From positions 434,001 through 498,000 of the forward strand of contig JADIYP010000001.1 of the NCBI GenBank assembly GCA_016705235.1: a stretch of DNA of 64,000 bases, read 5' to 3'. Below, one piece after another: positions 43,603 to 53,282 of this stretch. Position 1 is the stretch's first letter; each line of letters begins with the position of its first letter. The notes below the pieces were generated by a model, which saw nothing but the letters and a program-made list of their open reading frames with translations, was not told the origin of the DNA and searched no databases. Made by a program: the position numbers and the translations under genes. Origin of the DNA: Candidatus Leptovillus affinis (GTDB lineage Bacteria; Chloroflexota; Anaerolineae; Promineifilales; Promineifilaceae).

Positions 43603-46512
43603 ATGAATCTGTCTCTGTCAGACACTCACCGCAAAACCCCTCCGCTCCACGCCGTGGACCCGGCCTCTTTTGTCGCCGATCTGCAAAACCGCTCGCTGAC
43701 AATTCAACCCGTCTATTTCGCCCATCATTTGCACCAATTTGAGCGAGCAGAACTAGACACGCTCGCCGCCCTGTTAAAACAACGCGCCGATGACTACATG
43801 CGCACCGACTTGCAGCGCTGTCTGGCCATGGCCAATCTCATCAAACTAATGGCCAAACACACCGGCAACCCTCTCTACCAGGCCCTGGGATTACGCGCCG
43901 AAGGCAACGCCTACGCCATCGGCTGCGGCGATTTTCCACGGGGCATCGCCTGTTACGATGAAGCGGCGGAGATTTACGGCCGTTTCCACCGCCCTCTTGA
44001 ACAAGCCTGGTCGCAAAACGGCAAAATCTACGCCCTGGCCAACCTGGGCCACTACGAAGAAGCGCTCGCCGTCGGCGATTGGGCCGGGCAGATATTCCGC
44101 GAACTCAACGAATGGCTGCCTCTGGCCGAACTCACCGTTAACCTGGCGATTATTCACGGCCGTTTAGGCCAGGACACCGCCGCCCTCTCCCTGCTCGATC
44201 AGGCCCGCGAACTCTACCAATCGCTTGGCGAATCCACCCAGGACCGCTTGCTGGTCGTCGACATGAACCGCTCCATCCTGCTGCGCAATCTCGGCCGCTT
44301 TACCGAATCCATCACCACCAACCAGGCCATTTTGCGCACCTACACTCAGCGCGGCAACACCGTCGACGCCGCCCGCGCCCAACAAAACCTGGCCATGACC
44401 TACTTCATTCTCGGCCGCTACAACGAAGCCCTGGCCCTGCTGGATGCTGCCCGCGAAGGCTTTGGCCAAGACGGCCGTTCCCGCCACGCCATGTTGGTCG
44501 AACTTTTCACCAGCGACTGCCTGCTCCAGCTTTGCCGCTTCCCCGAAGCCCTGGAAAAATGCCGCCGCGCCCGCCAGCTCTTCAGCCAACTCGGCGCGCC
44601 CTACGAAATCGGCAAATGTGTGCTCAACGAAGCCCACGCTTTCATCGGCCTGGGGCAATATGAACCGGCCCTTACTTCGCTGATGGAAGCCCGCGCCATC
44701 TTCGAGCGCGAAGGCAACCGCACGGCCCTGGCCGACACCGATCTGCAAATCGCCAAAACCTTGCTTTACCAGCAGCAGGCCGAAGATGCGTTAACCCTGG
44801 CCCAACTGGCCACGGCCGTTTACCGCGCCCACAACTCGCCGTTAGGTGAAGCCCGCGCCCAACTGTTGGCGGCCCAGGCCGCCCTGGCCCTGGGACAGCT
44901 CGATCTGGCCGCGACGTGGGTGACGGCCGTTCTCGCCATCGCCACCGCCCACAACCTGCCCACCCTCACCCACCAGGGCTACCACCTGCAAGGCACGCTG
45001 GCCGCCCGCCAGAGCGATCCCGCCGCCGCCCTGGCGGCCTGGCAAAATGGCATCGCCGCATTGGAGCAGTTATACGGCCGTCTCATGCTGGAATATCGCG
45101 CCGACTTCGCCCAGGACAAAATGCGCCTCTACGAGGACATCGTCGCCCTCTATTTAGAGCAGGGGCAGCCGGAAGCCGGGCTAAATTTTGCCGAACGCGC
45201 CAAATCACGCGCCCTCCACGACCTGCTTGCCAACCGCCTGGACCTGCGCGTCGAAGCCCGCAGCCCGGCCGACCGGCCGCTTGTCGATCAGATTCGCTCC
45301 CTGCGCGCCAAACGCGACCGGCTCTACCGCCGCTGGCAAACCGGCGAAGAACCCGGCCAGCGCGAAAACCCCACCGCGCAATTAGCCGCCCAACAAACCA
45401 TCGGCCAGCGCGTGTTGAACGTGGAACAACAAATTACCGCCGCCTGGCACAGCCTGTTGGTGCGCAACGCCGATTACGCACAAGACGCCGCCCTCTGGCA
45501 AATCCGCACCGAACCCATCCAGCCCTACCTTGATCCCGACACCACGCTGCTGGAATTTTTTGCCCTGCGCGACCAGCTTGTCGTCTTTGTCGTCAACCAG
45601 GACGACATCCACGCCGTTCACCTGCCCGCCACCATGCCACAAACGCAGCAGTTGTTGCAGCTTTTGTGGCTTAATTTGCGGGCCGTGCCCGCCAGCCAAT
45701 CGGCGCGCCGCCAATCGCTCAGCGGCAACGCGCAGGGCATCCTGGGCAAACTTTACCAGCAGTTGATCGCGCCGGTTGCCGATAGGCTGAACGGCCGTCA
45801 AAAACTCATCATCGTGCCCCACGGTCCGCTCCATTACCTGCCCTGTCACGCTCTGTTTGATGGGTCCGACTACCTGCTGTCACGCCACGAGATCAGCTAT
45901 TTGCCCTCGGCAAGCATGTTGAAATACTGCCAGACGGCCGTCCGCGCCCCTGGCGGGCTGCTGGCGTTGGGTTATTCGGGCAACGGCCGTCTCCCCAACG
46001 CCCCGCACGAAGCCCAAACCATCGCCCAGACCTGGGCCGGAACCGCCCTGCTGGAACAAGACGCCACCCTGGAAGCCCTGCGCCGCTGCGCCGCCAATTA
46101 CCGCGTGCTGCATCTGGCCACTCACGGCGAATTCCGCCCCGACAACCCGCTCTTTTCCGGGCTGGCTCTGGCCAACGGCTGGCTCACCACCCTGGACATT
46201 TTCAATTTGCGCCTGCAAGCCTCCCTGGTCACGCTTAGCGCCTGCCAGACCGGCCGCAGCCTCGTCGGCGGCGGCGACGAACTGCTGGGTCTGATGCGCG
46301 CCTTTCTGGCCGCCGGCGCCGCCTCGCTCGTCTCCACCTTTTGGCCGGTCGAAGATGCCATCACCGCCGATTTGATGCAGCGCTTCTACCAGGCTCTGGC
46401 GGATGGCGCGACCAAAGGCGCGGCTTTGCGCCAGGCGCAGCTACCCTACATCGACCAGCACCCGTTTTTCTGGGCGCCCTTTTTCCTGGTTGGCGATACC
46501 GGGCCTTTGTAA
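43603..46512 (+). CDS. TPR-CHAT protein (caspase-like peptidase)
   Basis: 969 aa. Residues ~80-480 are tetratricopeptide repeats (e.g. AWSQNGKIYALANLGHYEEA, LAMTYFILGRYNEALALLDA). A helical connector (about 490-640) follows, then a CHAT domain (about 690-965) with the catalytic pair intact: His841 (HLATHGEFRPDNPLF) and Cys881 (LSACQTGRSLVGGGDE). 'AGAASLVSTFWPVED' near 905 is family typical. CHAT proteins are caspase/separase relatives that cut partner proteins; here likely candidates are the neighbours. Eleven ACGGCCGT copies lie between 43563 and 46000. 265 bp after the zinc-motif gene. Confidence 0.9.
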   Translation: MNLSLSDTHRKTPPLHAVDPASFVADLQNRSLTIQPVYFAHHLHQFERAELDTLAALLKQRADDYMRTDLQRCLAMANLIKLMAKHTGNPLYQALGLRAEGNAYAIGCGDFPRGIACYDEAAEIYGRFHRPLEQAWSQNGKIYALANLGHYEEALAVGDWAGQIFRELNEWLPLAELTVNLAIIHGRLGQDTAALSLLDQARELYQSLGESTQDRLLVVDMNRSILLRNLGRFTESITTNQAILRTYTQRGNTVDAARAQQNLAMTYFILGRYNEALALLDAAREGFGQDGRSRHAMLVELFTSDCLLQLCRFPEALEKCRRARQLFSQLGAPYEIGKCVLNEAHAFIGLGQYEPALTSLMEARAIFEREGNRTALADTDLQIAKTLLYQQQAEDALTLAQLATAVYRAHNSPLGEARAQLLAAQAALALGQLDLAATWVTAVLAIATAHNLPTLTHQGYHLQGTLAARQSDPAAALAAWQNGIAALEQLYGRLMLEYRADFAQDKMRLYEDIVALYLEQGQPEAGLNFAERAKSRALHDLLANRLDLRVEARSPADRPLVDQIRSLRAKRDRLYRRWQTGEEPGQRENPTAQLAAQQTIGQRVLNVEQQITAAWHSLLVRNADYAQDAALWQIRTEPIQPYLDPDTTLLEFFALRDQLVVFVVNQDDIHAVHLPATMPQTQQLLQLLWLNLRAVPASQSARRQSLSGNAQGILGKLYQQLIAPVADRLNGRQKLIIVPHGPLHYLPCHALFDGSDYLLSRHEISYLPSASMLKYCQTAVRAPGGLLALGYSGNGRLPNAPHEAQTIAQTWAGTALLEQDATLEALRRCAANYRVLHLATHGEFRPDNPLFSGLALANGWLTTLDIFNLRLQASLVTLSACQTGRSLVGGGDELLGLMRAFLAAGAASLVSTFWPVEDAITADLMQRFYQALADGATKGAALRQAQLPYIDQHPFFWAPFFLVGDTGPL

Positions 46513-46720
46513 CGGCCGTGCTGGAAAATCACCCTTTTTCTCGTTTACCCAGATGAATAAACGCGCCCAAAGCCCTTCCCCACCGGAAGGACTCTGATCA
46601 AAAATTGCGGTTTGCCTTTACAATTGGTGAACAGACCCAAAGGGTTTAAAAAATATGAATACCAAATCAACTCAATTCAGGGCATCCACGCGGATCGCCC
46701 GTTAAGCGGATAAGGAGGAA

Positions 46721-48352
46721 ATGCCCATGCGAAATCGTTCTACCCTGGTCTTATTGCTGCTGCTCGTCCTGGTTCTTCTGGCGCTGGTGCTGCTGGATGC
46801 GCCACCCTGGTTGTTGTTGGCGCTGCTGCTGATAGTAGGTGGTCTTTTGGCCGGGCTGATGGGCGAGAAACGGCCGTCAGCCCCACCCCAACAGCCGCCA
46901 GCGCCCGCCTACCCGCCAGAAGAATTTTTCATCCAGGATCAGCTGATCGTCAGCGGGCCGACAGCCGCTGTGGTAACGGCCGTGCAAGCCGCCGGAGCCA
47001 TCATCCGCCCGGAGCCGCTGCGCCGCATCACCTTCGCCGACCTGGACGCCGCCGTCCGCGCCTGCCTCAACGACTGCGCCGAGGTGGATTTTGGCGATTA
47101 CATCATCGATCTGTACCAACTTAGCGGCAGTGAAACGGCCGTCGCCGACGCCATCGCCGCCATTAACCGCGCCGTGGGGCGGGGCAGCAGCGTCCGCGCC
47201 GAACCCAACTGGCTCTCCGGCCACCCCTGGGACCCCACCGGCAGTCCGTGGGATCCTACCGGCAGCCCTTGGGACCCCACCGGCAGTTCCGGCGGCAGCA
47301 GCCAGAGCGCGCCGCCAGAATTGTTCTTGCGGCAGTGGGCCTTCCAACAAATCGACCTGTTTGGTCCGCGCCAGGCGGGAACCGGGCGCGGCGTGCGCAT
47401 CGGCGTGTTCGATACGTCGCCCTACGAAAACCAGGCAGCCGCCACCCTGGATTGGGTGAACAAACCATCGCCGCTCAGCCTGAAGCTGGCCAATTACCCG
47501 GTTCCCGCCGCTAACAATGCCCAAAAAGACCTCAGCAATCATGGCATATTCTCCGCCGGGTTGGCCCATGCCGTCGCTCCGGCCGCCGATATCCAGCTGA
47601 TTCGGGTGCTCAACAACAACAATATCGGCGATCTGTTCACCCTCAGCCATGCCCTGTTCGACTTCATCAAAAACAATGTCCACGAGCAACTGCCGGAAGG
47701 TGTGCTAGGCGCAGTCATCAACATGAGTCTGGGCATTCGCGTGCCGCCGAATGAAGCGGGTTTTAATCTGCCCGTCGAAGTGCTGGCGCTGCGCGACGTG
47801 CTGCGGGCCGCGCATTGCGCCGGCATCGTCGTGGTGGCGGCGGCCGGCAACGATTCGGCCAATCTGCCGCAGCCGGAACCGGCCAACCTGCCGGCCAACT
47901 GGGCGCCGATCATTGGCGTGGCGGGCAGCAATCAGCAGTTGGGGCGCGGCTGCTTCTCGAATCGCGGCGATCTGGCCGCGCCGGGCGGCGACGGCCGTCC
48001 CGACAAAGACGACCCCACGAAATGCGTGCCCGCCAACGATGTCTGTGGGGATCAGGATTGCCCAACGGCCGTCATTGGCCCCATCATCAAAACCGAGACC
48101 AACACCGGTTTTGCTTACTGGAGCGGCACATCCTTCGCTGCGCCGCTGGTCTCCGGCCTGGCCGCCCTGGTGATCGAGCGCGGCGGCGGCCAGCTTTCGC
48201 CGGGTGAAGTGCGGCGGCTGATAGAATGTGGGGTAACGGCCGTGTCCGACCCCGCCCTGGGCAAAGGCATCATCAACGTCCGCAACACGCTGGATAATTT
48301 TGAACCATGCCAGGAAAAGCTGGGCATCGCCGCCAAACCCTCCGCCGCCTGA
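46721..48352 (+). CDS. membrane-anchored subtilisin-like serine peptidase (S8)
   Basis: 543 aa. Two N-terminal hydrophobic helices (8-48), a Pro-rich segment, a prodomain-like region (about 65-165), then three exact PWDPTGS repeats (169-189) and the catalytic domain. The triad is intact: Asp231 (IGVFDTSP), His274 (SNHGIFSAGLAHAVAP), Ser471 (SGTSFAAPLVSGLAA), with oxyanion Asn377 (AAAGNDS). AAGGAGGAAATGCCC precedes the ATG. Anchored with the catalytic domain probably outside or facing the other protein. A terminator follows, so the upstream genes can form one unit ending here. Confidence 0.92.
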   Translation: MPMRNRSTLVLLLLLVLVLLALVLLDAPPWLLLALLLIVGGLLAGLMGEKRPSAPPQQPPAPAYPPEEFFIQDQLIVSGPTAAVVTAVQAAGAIIRPEPLRRITFADLDAAVRACLNDCAEVDFGDYIIDLYQLSGSETAVADAIAAINRAVGRGSSVRAEPNWLSGHPWDPTGSPWDPTGSPWDPTGSSGGSSQSAPPELFLRQWAFQQIDLFGPRQAGTGRGVRIGVFDTSPYENQAAATLDWVNKPSPLSLKLANYPVPAANNAQKDLSNHGIFSAGLAHAVAPAADIQLIRVLNNNNIGDLFTLSHALFDFIKNNVHEQLPEGVLGAVINMSLGIRVPPNEAGFNLPVEVLALRDVLRAAHCAGIVVVAAAGNDSANLPQPEPANLPANWAPIIGVAGSNQQLGRGCFSNRGDLAAPGGDGRPDKDDPTKCVPANDVCGDQDCPTAVIGPIIKTETNTGFAYWSGTSFAAPLVSGLAALVIERGGGQLSPGEVRRLIECGVTAVSDPALGKGIINVRNTLDNFEPCQEKLGIAAKPSAA

Positions 48353-48382
48353 GCCATCAAACCCATCCCGAAAATTGCCCCC

Positions 48383-48412
48383 AAGCCCCGGTTTTAGACC
48401 GGGGCTTTTTTT
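48383..48412 (+). terminator. intrinsic terminator after the subtilase gene
   Basis: Stem AAGCCCCGGT / ACCGGGGCTT, loop TTTAG, then seven T. It separates the next large gene from the protease transcription unit. Confidence 0.88.
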
Positions 48413-48539
48413 CTTTCACGAACCATTCACAAACAGGCACGGGAAAAACGCCAGACCCATCGTTTAGCTAGATGTAACAAAAAAATTCATGTCGGCGCTC
48501 ATCAGAACGATGGCCGCCCAACCATTCGGAGGCAAAACG

Positions 48540-50834
48540 ATGGCTCAAGATAAAAGTAGTCGAAAAGAAAAAGGATTTTTATTCAATGTGCCGTTTGAAG
48601 GCGACCCTGGCAAAGAATTAGAAGTCATGGCCTACGCCTTTGATCGTCGCGGCCGGCTTCTGACCAGTTCACGCTTCAACGCCGCCAAAGGACAGGTTGT
48701 CCTGAATCTGGACGACCAGGAGGCGCGTCATGCCCGCCTTTTCTTTGGCCCCCCGCCGCAAGAAGGCGGCAAATCCGAAAAAATCACCCTGAAAACAATG
48801 GCTCGCCTGGAAGCCCACGAAGCGCTCTGGCAATATGACCCCAAACAACGCCAATACGAACTGCTGCCAATTCCCGATTTGCACTGGCGCTGGTGGATCT
48901 GGTGCCGCTGCCGCGTGCGCGGGCAGGTGGTGCGCCCTGTGGAAATTCACGGCGCCACGCAAAACATGCCTGTCTGCCATGCCCGGGTACACATCTGCGA
49001 AGTAGACCGCATCCCCCGCATTATTGTCACCCTGCCAGACCGTGACATCTGGCGGCTGCGCGACGAGTTGATCCCGCTGCTGGAACGGCCGCCATTCCGC
49101 GATCCCCGGCCGATTCCCGACCCGCCGCCCTATTTTCGCTTCGACCCCGGCGTGATTGACCCATCGCCGGAAAAAATCGCCGCGATGCACCATTTCGCCG
49201 CGCCGTTAGAGAAAGTTGCGCTCAATCCGCAGCCCTTGCCGCCCAAAGAGATGCGCCTGACGGCCGTTTCCACCTCCACAAACCTGGCCGCCTCCGCCCT
49301 GAACCAACTGCCCCTGGTCACCCGCGCCAACCTGACCTCGAACTCCCTGCCCATCGTTCGCCAGGCGCTGATCGACAACGTGGCGCTGATTCTGCCTTAC
49401 CTGTGCCTGCTGGATTGGTTCTGGACCATCATTCGCTGCGATGAAGTGGCGGTGGTTGTGACGGATGAACACGGCCGTTTCGACACCAACATCTGGTATC
49501 TCTGCTTCGGCGACCATCCCGACCTTTACTTCTGGGTGGAATACGCCATCGGCGGCGTCTGGACCACCGTTTATCACCCGCCCGTGCGCTGCAACACCTA
49601 TTGGAATTACGCCTGCGGCAGCGAAGTGACCATCCGCATCACCGACCCGCGCGTGCCCTGGTGCGACCCCACCCCACGCGTGCCTGGCAACCATCTGGCG
49701 ATTTTGGGCATCGGCGAAAACATCGGCTTTGAGCAGATTGAAGGGCCGCTGGCCGGGGCGCAGCGCGGCCTGACCATCTCCGGCGGCGGGACGATCGCCG
49801 GTTCGCCGTTCGGCGGCGTTCTGGAACCCCGCGTTTATTTCGGCGAAGACCTGATTGGCAACGGGATCACCCATTATCGCTGGTCTTACCGGAAAGTGGC
49901 GGATAGTGGGAATACGGCCGTTAGCGACACATGGCACGCCATGGACCGGCAGGTCGTGCGCCACTACGCCTACGTCGCCCCAGATGGCCACCTGAAATTC
50001 AAACCCTACACCCTCGGCCCAGACACCGACCCGGCGCTCACCGTCACCGGCCTCAACCTCTTCCAAATTCAGCCGGAAGATCCGCCCACCGGCTCCTGGA
50101 CGCCGCAGGTCAGCGCCCACGAAAATACCGCCAGCGCCCACTTCGAGACCCACCTGCTGGCCGGCGGCGACGCCTTCCAGGGAGCTGGAAAATACGAAAT
50201 GAAGCTGGAATTATTCAACAACGCCGGTGTGCGCATCCCCTTCCAGGATGGCGCCATCACCAACGTGCAGCCCGTCGTGGCCGTGGGCAGCGCTCCCTTT
50301 GGTACAAGCGAGGTCGACACAGACCCGGCTCCGGCAGCCAACCTCATCGTCGAGAGTGGCAAAGTGGTTGCCTTCCGCCTGATCGTTCATGTGGACAACA
50401 TTCCCTGCGAGGCGCAAATGCACCCGGTGAAAATCGGCCTCAACGAAGCCAATCCGTGCGGTTTCCTGAATTATGCCACCACCGCCGATCTGGTGACCAT
50501 TTCTTTCAAAGCCCGCCACGAACATGACTTTGCGACGTTCGGTTTTAACATCAATCGCGGCAGTGTCGGTTCGGTGGAATCGGTGAGTGGACAGGTGGGC
50601 AGCAGCATAGGCGGGTACAGTGAAGTTGATGGGGAATACGGCCGTAACGTCACAGCCGCCTACCTACTCCGCGCCCTCACCCCCGACGGCGACTCCTGCG
50701 TCCGCGCCGCCTTCGCCGAAACCCTCAGCGTCGATGCCATGGCCACCAACGGCTGGGATCGCCTCAGCTACCTGGACCGCGACGGCTCGCCGCTGGCCTT
50801 CGCCCTGGCTCCTGTGTCAGATTTGGGCGCGTAA
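48540..50834 (+). CDS. large unknown protein beside the CHAT/subtilase genes
   Basis: 764 aa from ATG 48540, where GGAGG sits nine nt upstream; an upstream ATG at 48489 lacks a site. No family recognised. Residues 1-100 are charged; about 115-200 is a Trp/Cys-rich segment (HWRWWIWCRCRVRGQVV) followed by a beta-rich carboxypeptidase-regulatory-like part. The remainder is beta-rich, with WFWTIIRCDEVAVVVTDEHG near 290 and a Gly-rich C-terminal region (NINRGSVGSVESVSGQVGSS). No signal peptide and no transmembrane helix. Position suggests an effector or substrate of the cluster; this is inference. Confidence 0.7.
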   Translation: MAQDKSSRKEKGFLFNVPFEGDPGKELEVMAYAFDRRGRLLTSSRFNAAKGQVVLNLDDQEARHARLFFGPPPQEGGKSEKITLKTMARLEAHEALWQYDPKQRQYELLPIPDLHWRWWIWCRCRVRGQVVRPVEIHGATQNMPVCHARVHICEVDRIPRIIVTLPDRDIWRLRDELIPLLERPPFRDPRPIPDPPPYFRFDPGVIDPSPEKIAAMHHFAAPLEKVALNPQPLPPKEMRLTAVSTSTNLAASALNQLPLVTRANLTSNSLPIVRQALIDNVALILPYLCLLDWFWTIIRCDEVAVVVTDEHGRFDTNIWYLCFGDHPDLYFWVEYAIGGVWTTVYHPPVRCNTYWNYACGSEVTIRITDPRVPWCDPTPRVPGNHLAILGIGENIGFEQIEGPLAGAQRGLTISGGGTIAGSPFGGVLEPRVYFGEDLIGNGITHYRWSYRKVADSGNTAVSDTWHAMDRQVVRHYAYVAPDGHLKFKPYTLGPDTDPALTVTGLNLFQIQPEDPPTGSWTPQVSAHENTASAHFETHLLAGGDAFQGAGKYEMKLELFNNAGVRIPFQDGAITNVQPVVAVGSAPFGTSEVDTDPAPAANLIVESGKVVAFRLIVHVDNIPCEAQMHPVKIGLNEANPCGFLNYATTADLVTISFKARHEHDFATFGFNINRGSVGSVESVSGQVGSSIGGYSEVDGEYGRNVTAAYLLRALTPDGDSCVRAAFAETLSVDAMATNGWDRLSYLDRDGSPLAFALAPVSDLGA

Positions 50835-50918
50835 CAGAATGAGTAAACGCTGGTAAAAGCGGGCGCTTGGCCAAGACCTGACGACCGCCACAACCCGGCT
50901 TCAGGTTTTCCGTGATGA

Positions 50919-51044
50919 TTATTGAGAGAACCCAAACAAATGAAATGTACACAACTGGCGTCAGACGGCGACCTGGACGGAAAGCGGTCAAAAGGTTTAG
51001 CCCACTGCCCGGTCAAAATTGACAGTGAGGCGTTCTCTCAATAA
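50919..51044. mobile_element. MITE-like element with 13-bp terminal inverted repeats
   Basis: TTATTGAGAGAAC (50919-50931) and its exact complement (51032-51044) bound 126 bp without an ORF of note. No clear target-site duplication seen. Rest of 50835-51260 is repeat family A copy 3, a terminator and the GTAGCCGGGG repeat. Confidence 0.6.
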
Positions 51045-51052
51045 ATAAAAAA

Positions 51053-51172
51053 GGGTCTTTGGGATTTCATGGGGTTTGGTCTGAAGCGTGATACGTGATG
51101 CGTGAAACCTCTCTGGTCACGCATCACGCTTCACGCATCAGGGGCTGTCAACTCCCTGAGTTCCTGAAGAAC
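51053..51172 (-). repeat. interspersed palindromic repeat family A, copy 3 (inverted)
   Basis: Begins GGGTCTTTGGGATTTCATGG and ends GAGTTCCTGAAGAACC, the complement of the other copies. Immediately follows the MITE-like element. Confidence 0.88.
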
Positions 51173-51182
51173 CATAAACAAT

Positions 51183-51210
51183 AAAGGCCACCGGTAAACC
51201 GGTGGCCTTT
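51183..51210. terminator. perfect hairpin between convergent genes
   Basis: AAAGGCCACCGG and CCGGTGGCCTTT, loop TAAA. Between the unknown gene (plus) and the DUF6159 gene (minus). No long T-run, but A/T flank on both sides. Confidence 0.6.
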
Positions 51211-51260
51211 ATTGTTGTCTCTTGCTTGTCGTAGCCGGGGTATCCCTACCCCGCTCTGTA

Positions 51261-52100
51261 CTAGCGTTTCTGCTTAAACGTATTTTTCACCATGTCCGGG
51301 TCAAAATACTTGCTCTCACCGGTGGTGGCGTATTGGTAAACGGCCGCCGTAAAAATGCCGTTCAGCGATGAGCTGATCAACCCCAAAACAATCAATACCA
51401 TCACGTCCAGGAGCACCAAAGCCACCACCAACCATATCAGGTTAGCAATAGCAGCCATCACAATCAGGGCGCTGCTAACCAGAATGACGCCAAAGATGAC
51501 CAGGCCAAAAATCAGGCCGATGCTAAAGTTGCCCACCAACTGTTCGCCCCAGGTTTTTTTGAGCAGCGCAGCGCTGCGCTTGACGCCATCCACCGGACCA
51601 ACGCCTTCCACAACCAGCGTCGGGACAACCAGAAAAGTGGCCACGTTCCAGGCAAAACCGATAAGGCCAACAACGATGCGCCCCAAAAAGCCGGCGCGCT
51701 CCGAGATAGCCCGCAAAATCATGCCCACCGTAGCGGCAATCACGGCGTAACCAAAAATGGAACTGATGTGTTGGAAAGCGATGCGCAAGCCATCCCCCAC
51801 GGTCGGATCACCGCCTTCTAACCGAATCATAGCCGCGCCAACCAGGGCGGAGTTAAAGAAGAAGGTAACGAAGTAGAGAAAGATATAAAAGGCAAAACCG
51901 ACGGCAAAACCGACAACTTGCATCCCACCGGCAAAAATAGCGTCGAAAACGCCGGCAAACAGCATGGGCAAAAAGAACGTAGCCACCACAATCATTGACG
52001 CAAAAAACGAGATGATCGGAAAGATGACCAATTCTTTATCGGCCAATAAAACGCTCCAACTGGCTTTGACAAGCTGCCAACTATTGTTTATTCGAGACAT
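51261..52100 (-). CDS. DUF6159 family membrane protein
   Basis: 279 aa from ATG 52100 (MSRINNSWQLVKASWSVLLA), with AAGGAG before it. Five or six helices; the opening 'RINNSWQLVKASWSVLLADKELVIFP' (shortened: residues 2-26) is typical of DUF6159, as are FNSALVGAAMIRLEGGDPTV and VVPTLVVEGVGPVDGVKRSA. Function unknown. Stop lies 51 bp past the terminator hairpin. No partner evident. Confidence 0.78.
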   Translation of the reverse strand: MSRINNSWQLVKASWSVLLADKELVIFPIISFFASMIVVATFFLPMLFAGVFDAIFAGGMQVVGFAVGFAFYIFLYFVTFFFNSALVGAAMIRLEGGDPTVGDGLRIAFQHISSIFGYAVIAATVGMILRAISERAGFLGRIVVGLIGFAWNVATFLVVPTLVVEGVGPVDGVKRSAALLKKTWGEQLVGNFSIGLIFGLVIFGVILVSSALIVMAAIANLIWLVVALVLLDVMVLIVLGLISSSLNGIFTAAVYQYATTGESKYFDPDMVKNTFKQKR

Positions 52101-52216
52101 AAAAATCACTCCTTGTTATGATGATGAACCAAGAATTTTGAACATTCAATGAATCGTTTCCAGGCGCTATACGTGCTAATAAACGAGTTGTTGCGGGACA
52201 GAAGCGCCTGGGTGCT

Positions 52217-53119
52217 TCACCACACGTTTTCCGGCCAAGTCCCGATCTGGTGAGCCTGAGGCGGAGTATGCAGCGCCATTTGGTGGAAGGCAACGGCCGT
52301 TGCCTCATCTCGTGGTATGTGCGTTAGAATCTCCAGGTTGCCATACGGCGTATGCGTCACCAAAGGCGCGGTAAGAAAGCGGAAACGCCCCGCCAAGGCT
52401 GACCCCATCTGAAACGATTCTCCCCCCACAAAATAAAGCTTCTCTTCATAAAACACCTGCTCCCAAAACCAGCGGAACTCCCGATTTTTGCGCAAATGGG
52501 CAAACAACTTGCCGAAATAAGGCGTCATCCGGTACGGCAGCGTCATGCGGCGAAAATAGATCACGTTGCCCACCGCAAAACGATGCCACATCGGCGGCGG
52601 CATTTGTTGCCGCGCCTCAGCAAAAGCCGGCGAGAAAATGAAATCGAGCAAATTGCTTCCCCCGGGTTTACCCGCTTGCTGCGATAGGTTAATGTGCGAC
52701 ATCTGGTAAAACTGAAGCAGCAGCCCATTAACCGCCACCACGTTCAGATACCGATCCAGCAGCAGCGCTGGCAGCCGAATATCTTGCAGCATCTCCAACA
52801 CCAGGGCCAACATATCCTCTGGGGCTTCCTCCGCAGGATAAATTTGCAAATGGTCCAAACCTGTCGCCAGTAAAAAGAAATTGCGCCGTTCGCCTATTGT
52901 CAATTTTAGGGCATTGGCCAGATTGAGCAGGGTTTGGTCATCTAAAATTGTGCGTTCGCCGCGTTCAATTTTGCCGATGACGATGTCGTTAAGCGGCGTT
53001 TGCCGGTCTTGTTTCAGGATGACCTCCGCCAACATTGCCTGGGTATAACGATCCCCGTTTTCGTCGTATTGCTCTTTGCGCAGCGCGGCCACGAGTTTGC
53101 CAAACTGTTTACGATCCAT
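52217..53119 (-). CDS. XRE-family regulator with MmyB-like ligand-binding domain
   Basis: 300 aa from ATG 53119 (MDRKQFGKLVAALRKEQYDE); the longer frame upstream is not conserved in style. N-terminal Cro/C1-type helix-turn-helix (about 4-75: QAMLAEVILKQDRQTPLNDI, VIGKIERGERTILDDQTLLN). The remaining ~200 residues resemble the MmyB-like ligand-binding domain (RLPALLLDRYLNVVAVNGLL, HPYGNLEI-like C-terminus THTPYGNLEILTHIPRDE), a PAS-like fold that binds fatty acids or other hydrophobic ligands in some members. It is divergent from the MFS gene at 53283. Confidence 0.82.
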   Translation of the reverse strand: MDRKQFGKLVAALRKEQYDENGDRYTQAMLAEVILKQDRQTPLNDIVIGKIERGERTILDDQTLLNLANALKLTIGERRNFFLLATGLDHLQIYPAEEAPEDMLALVLEMLQDIRLPALLLDRYLNVVAVNGLLLQFYQMSHINLSQQAGKPGGSNLLDFIFSPAFAEARQQMPPPMWHRFAVGNVIYFRRMTLPYRMTPYFGKLFAHLRKNREFRWFWEQVFYEEKLYFVGGESFQMGSALAGRFRFLTAPLVTHTPYGNLEILTHIPRDEATAVAFHQMALHTPPQAHQIGTWPENVW

Positions 53120-53282
53120 GAGCGCCCCCTTTTGGACAACCGTAAAACCCAATCTGCGTAGCTCTTCACAAGATTTACTGGAAAAATTTGACCAAAATCG
53201 TGCATACTGTACGCATGATGCCATCATTGTAAAACAACTTGGCGGCTACGGGAACTGCATTTGAACAATGAGGGGGGATTCA

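Noticed and set aside
49206..50153. 315-codon open frame on the minus strand
   Set aside because: Antisense to the 764-aa unknown protein; composition is of shadow type (Gly/Asp/Val/Arg) and no ribosome site.
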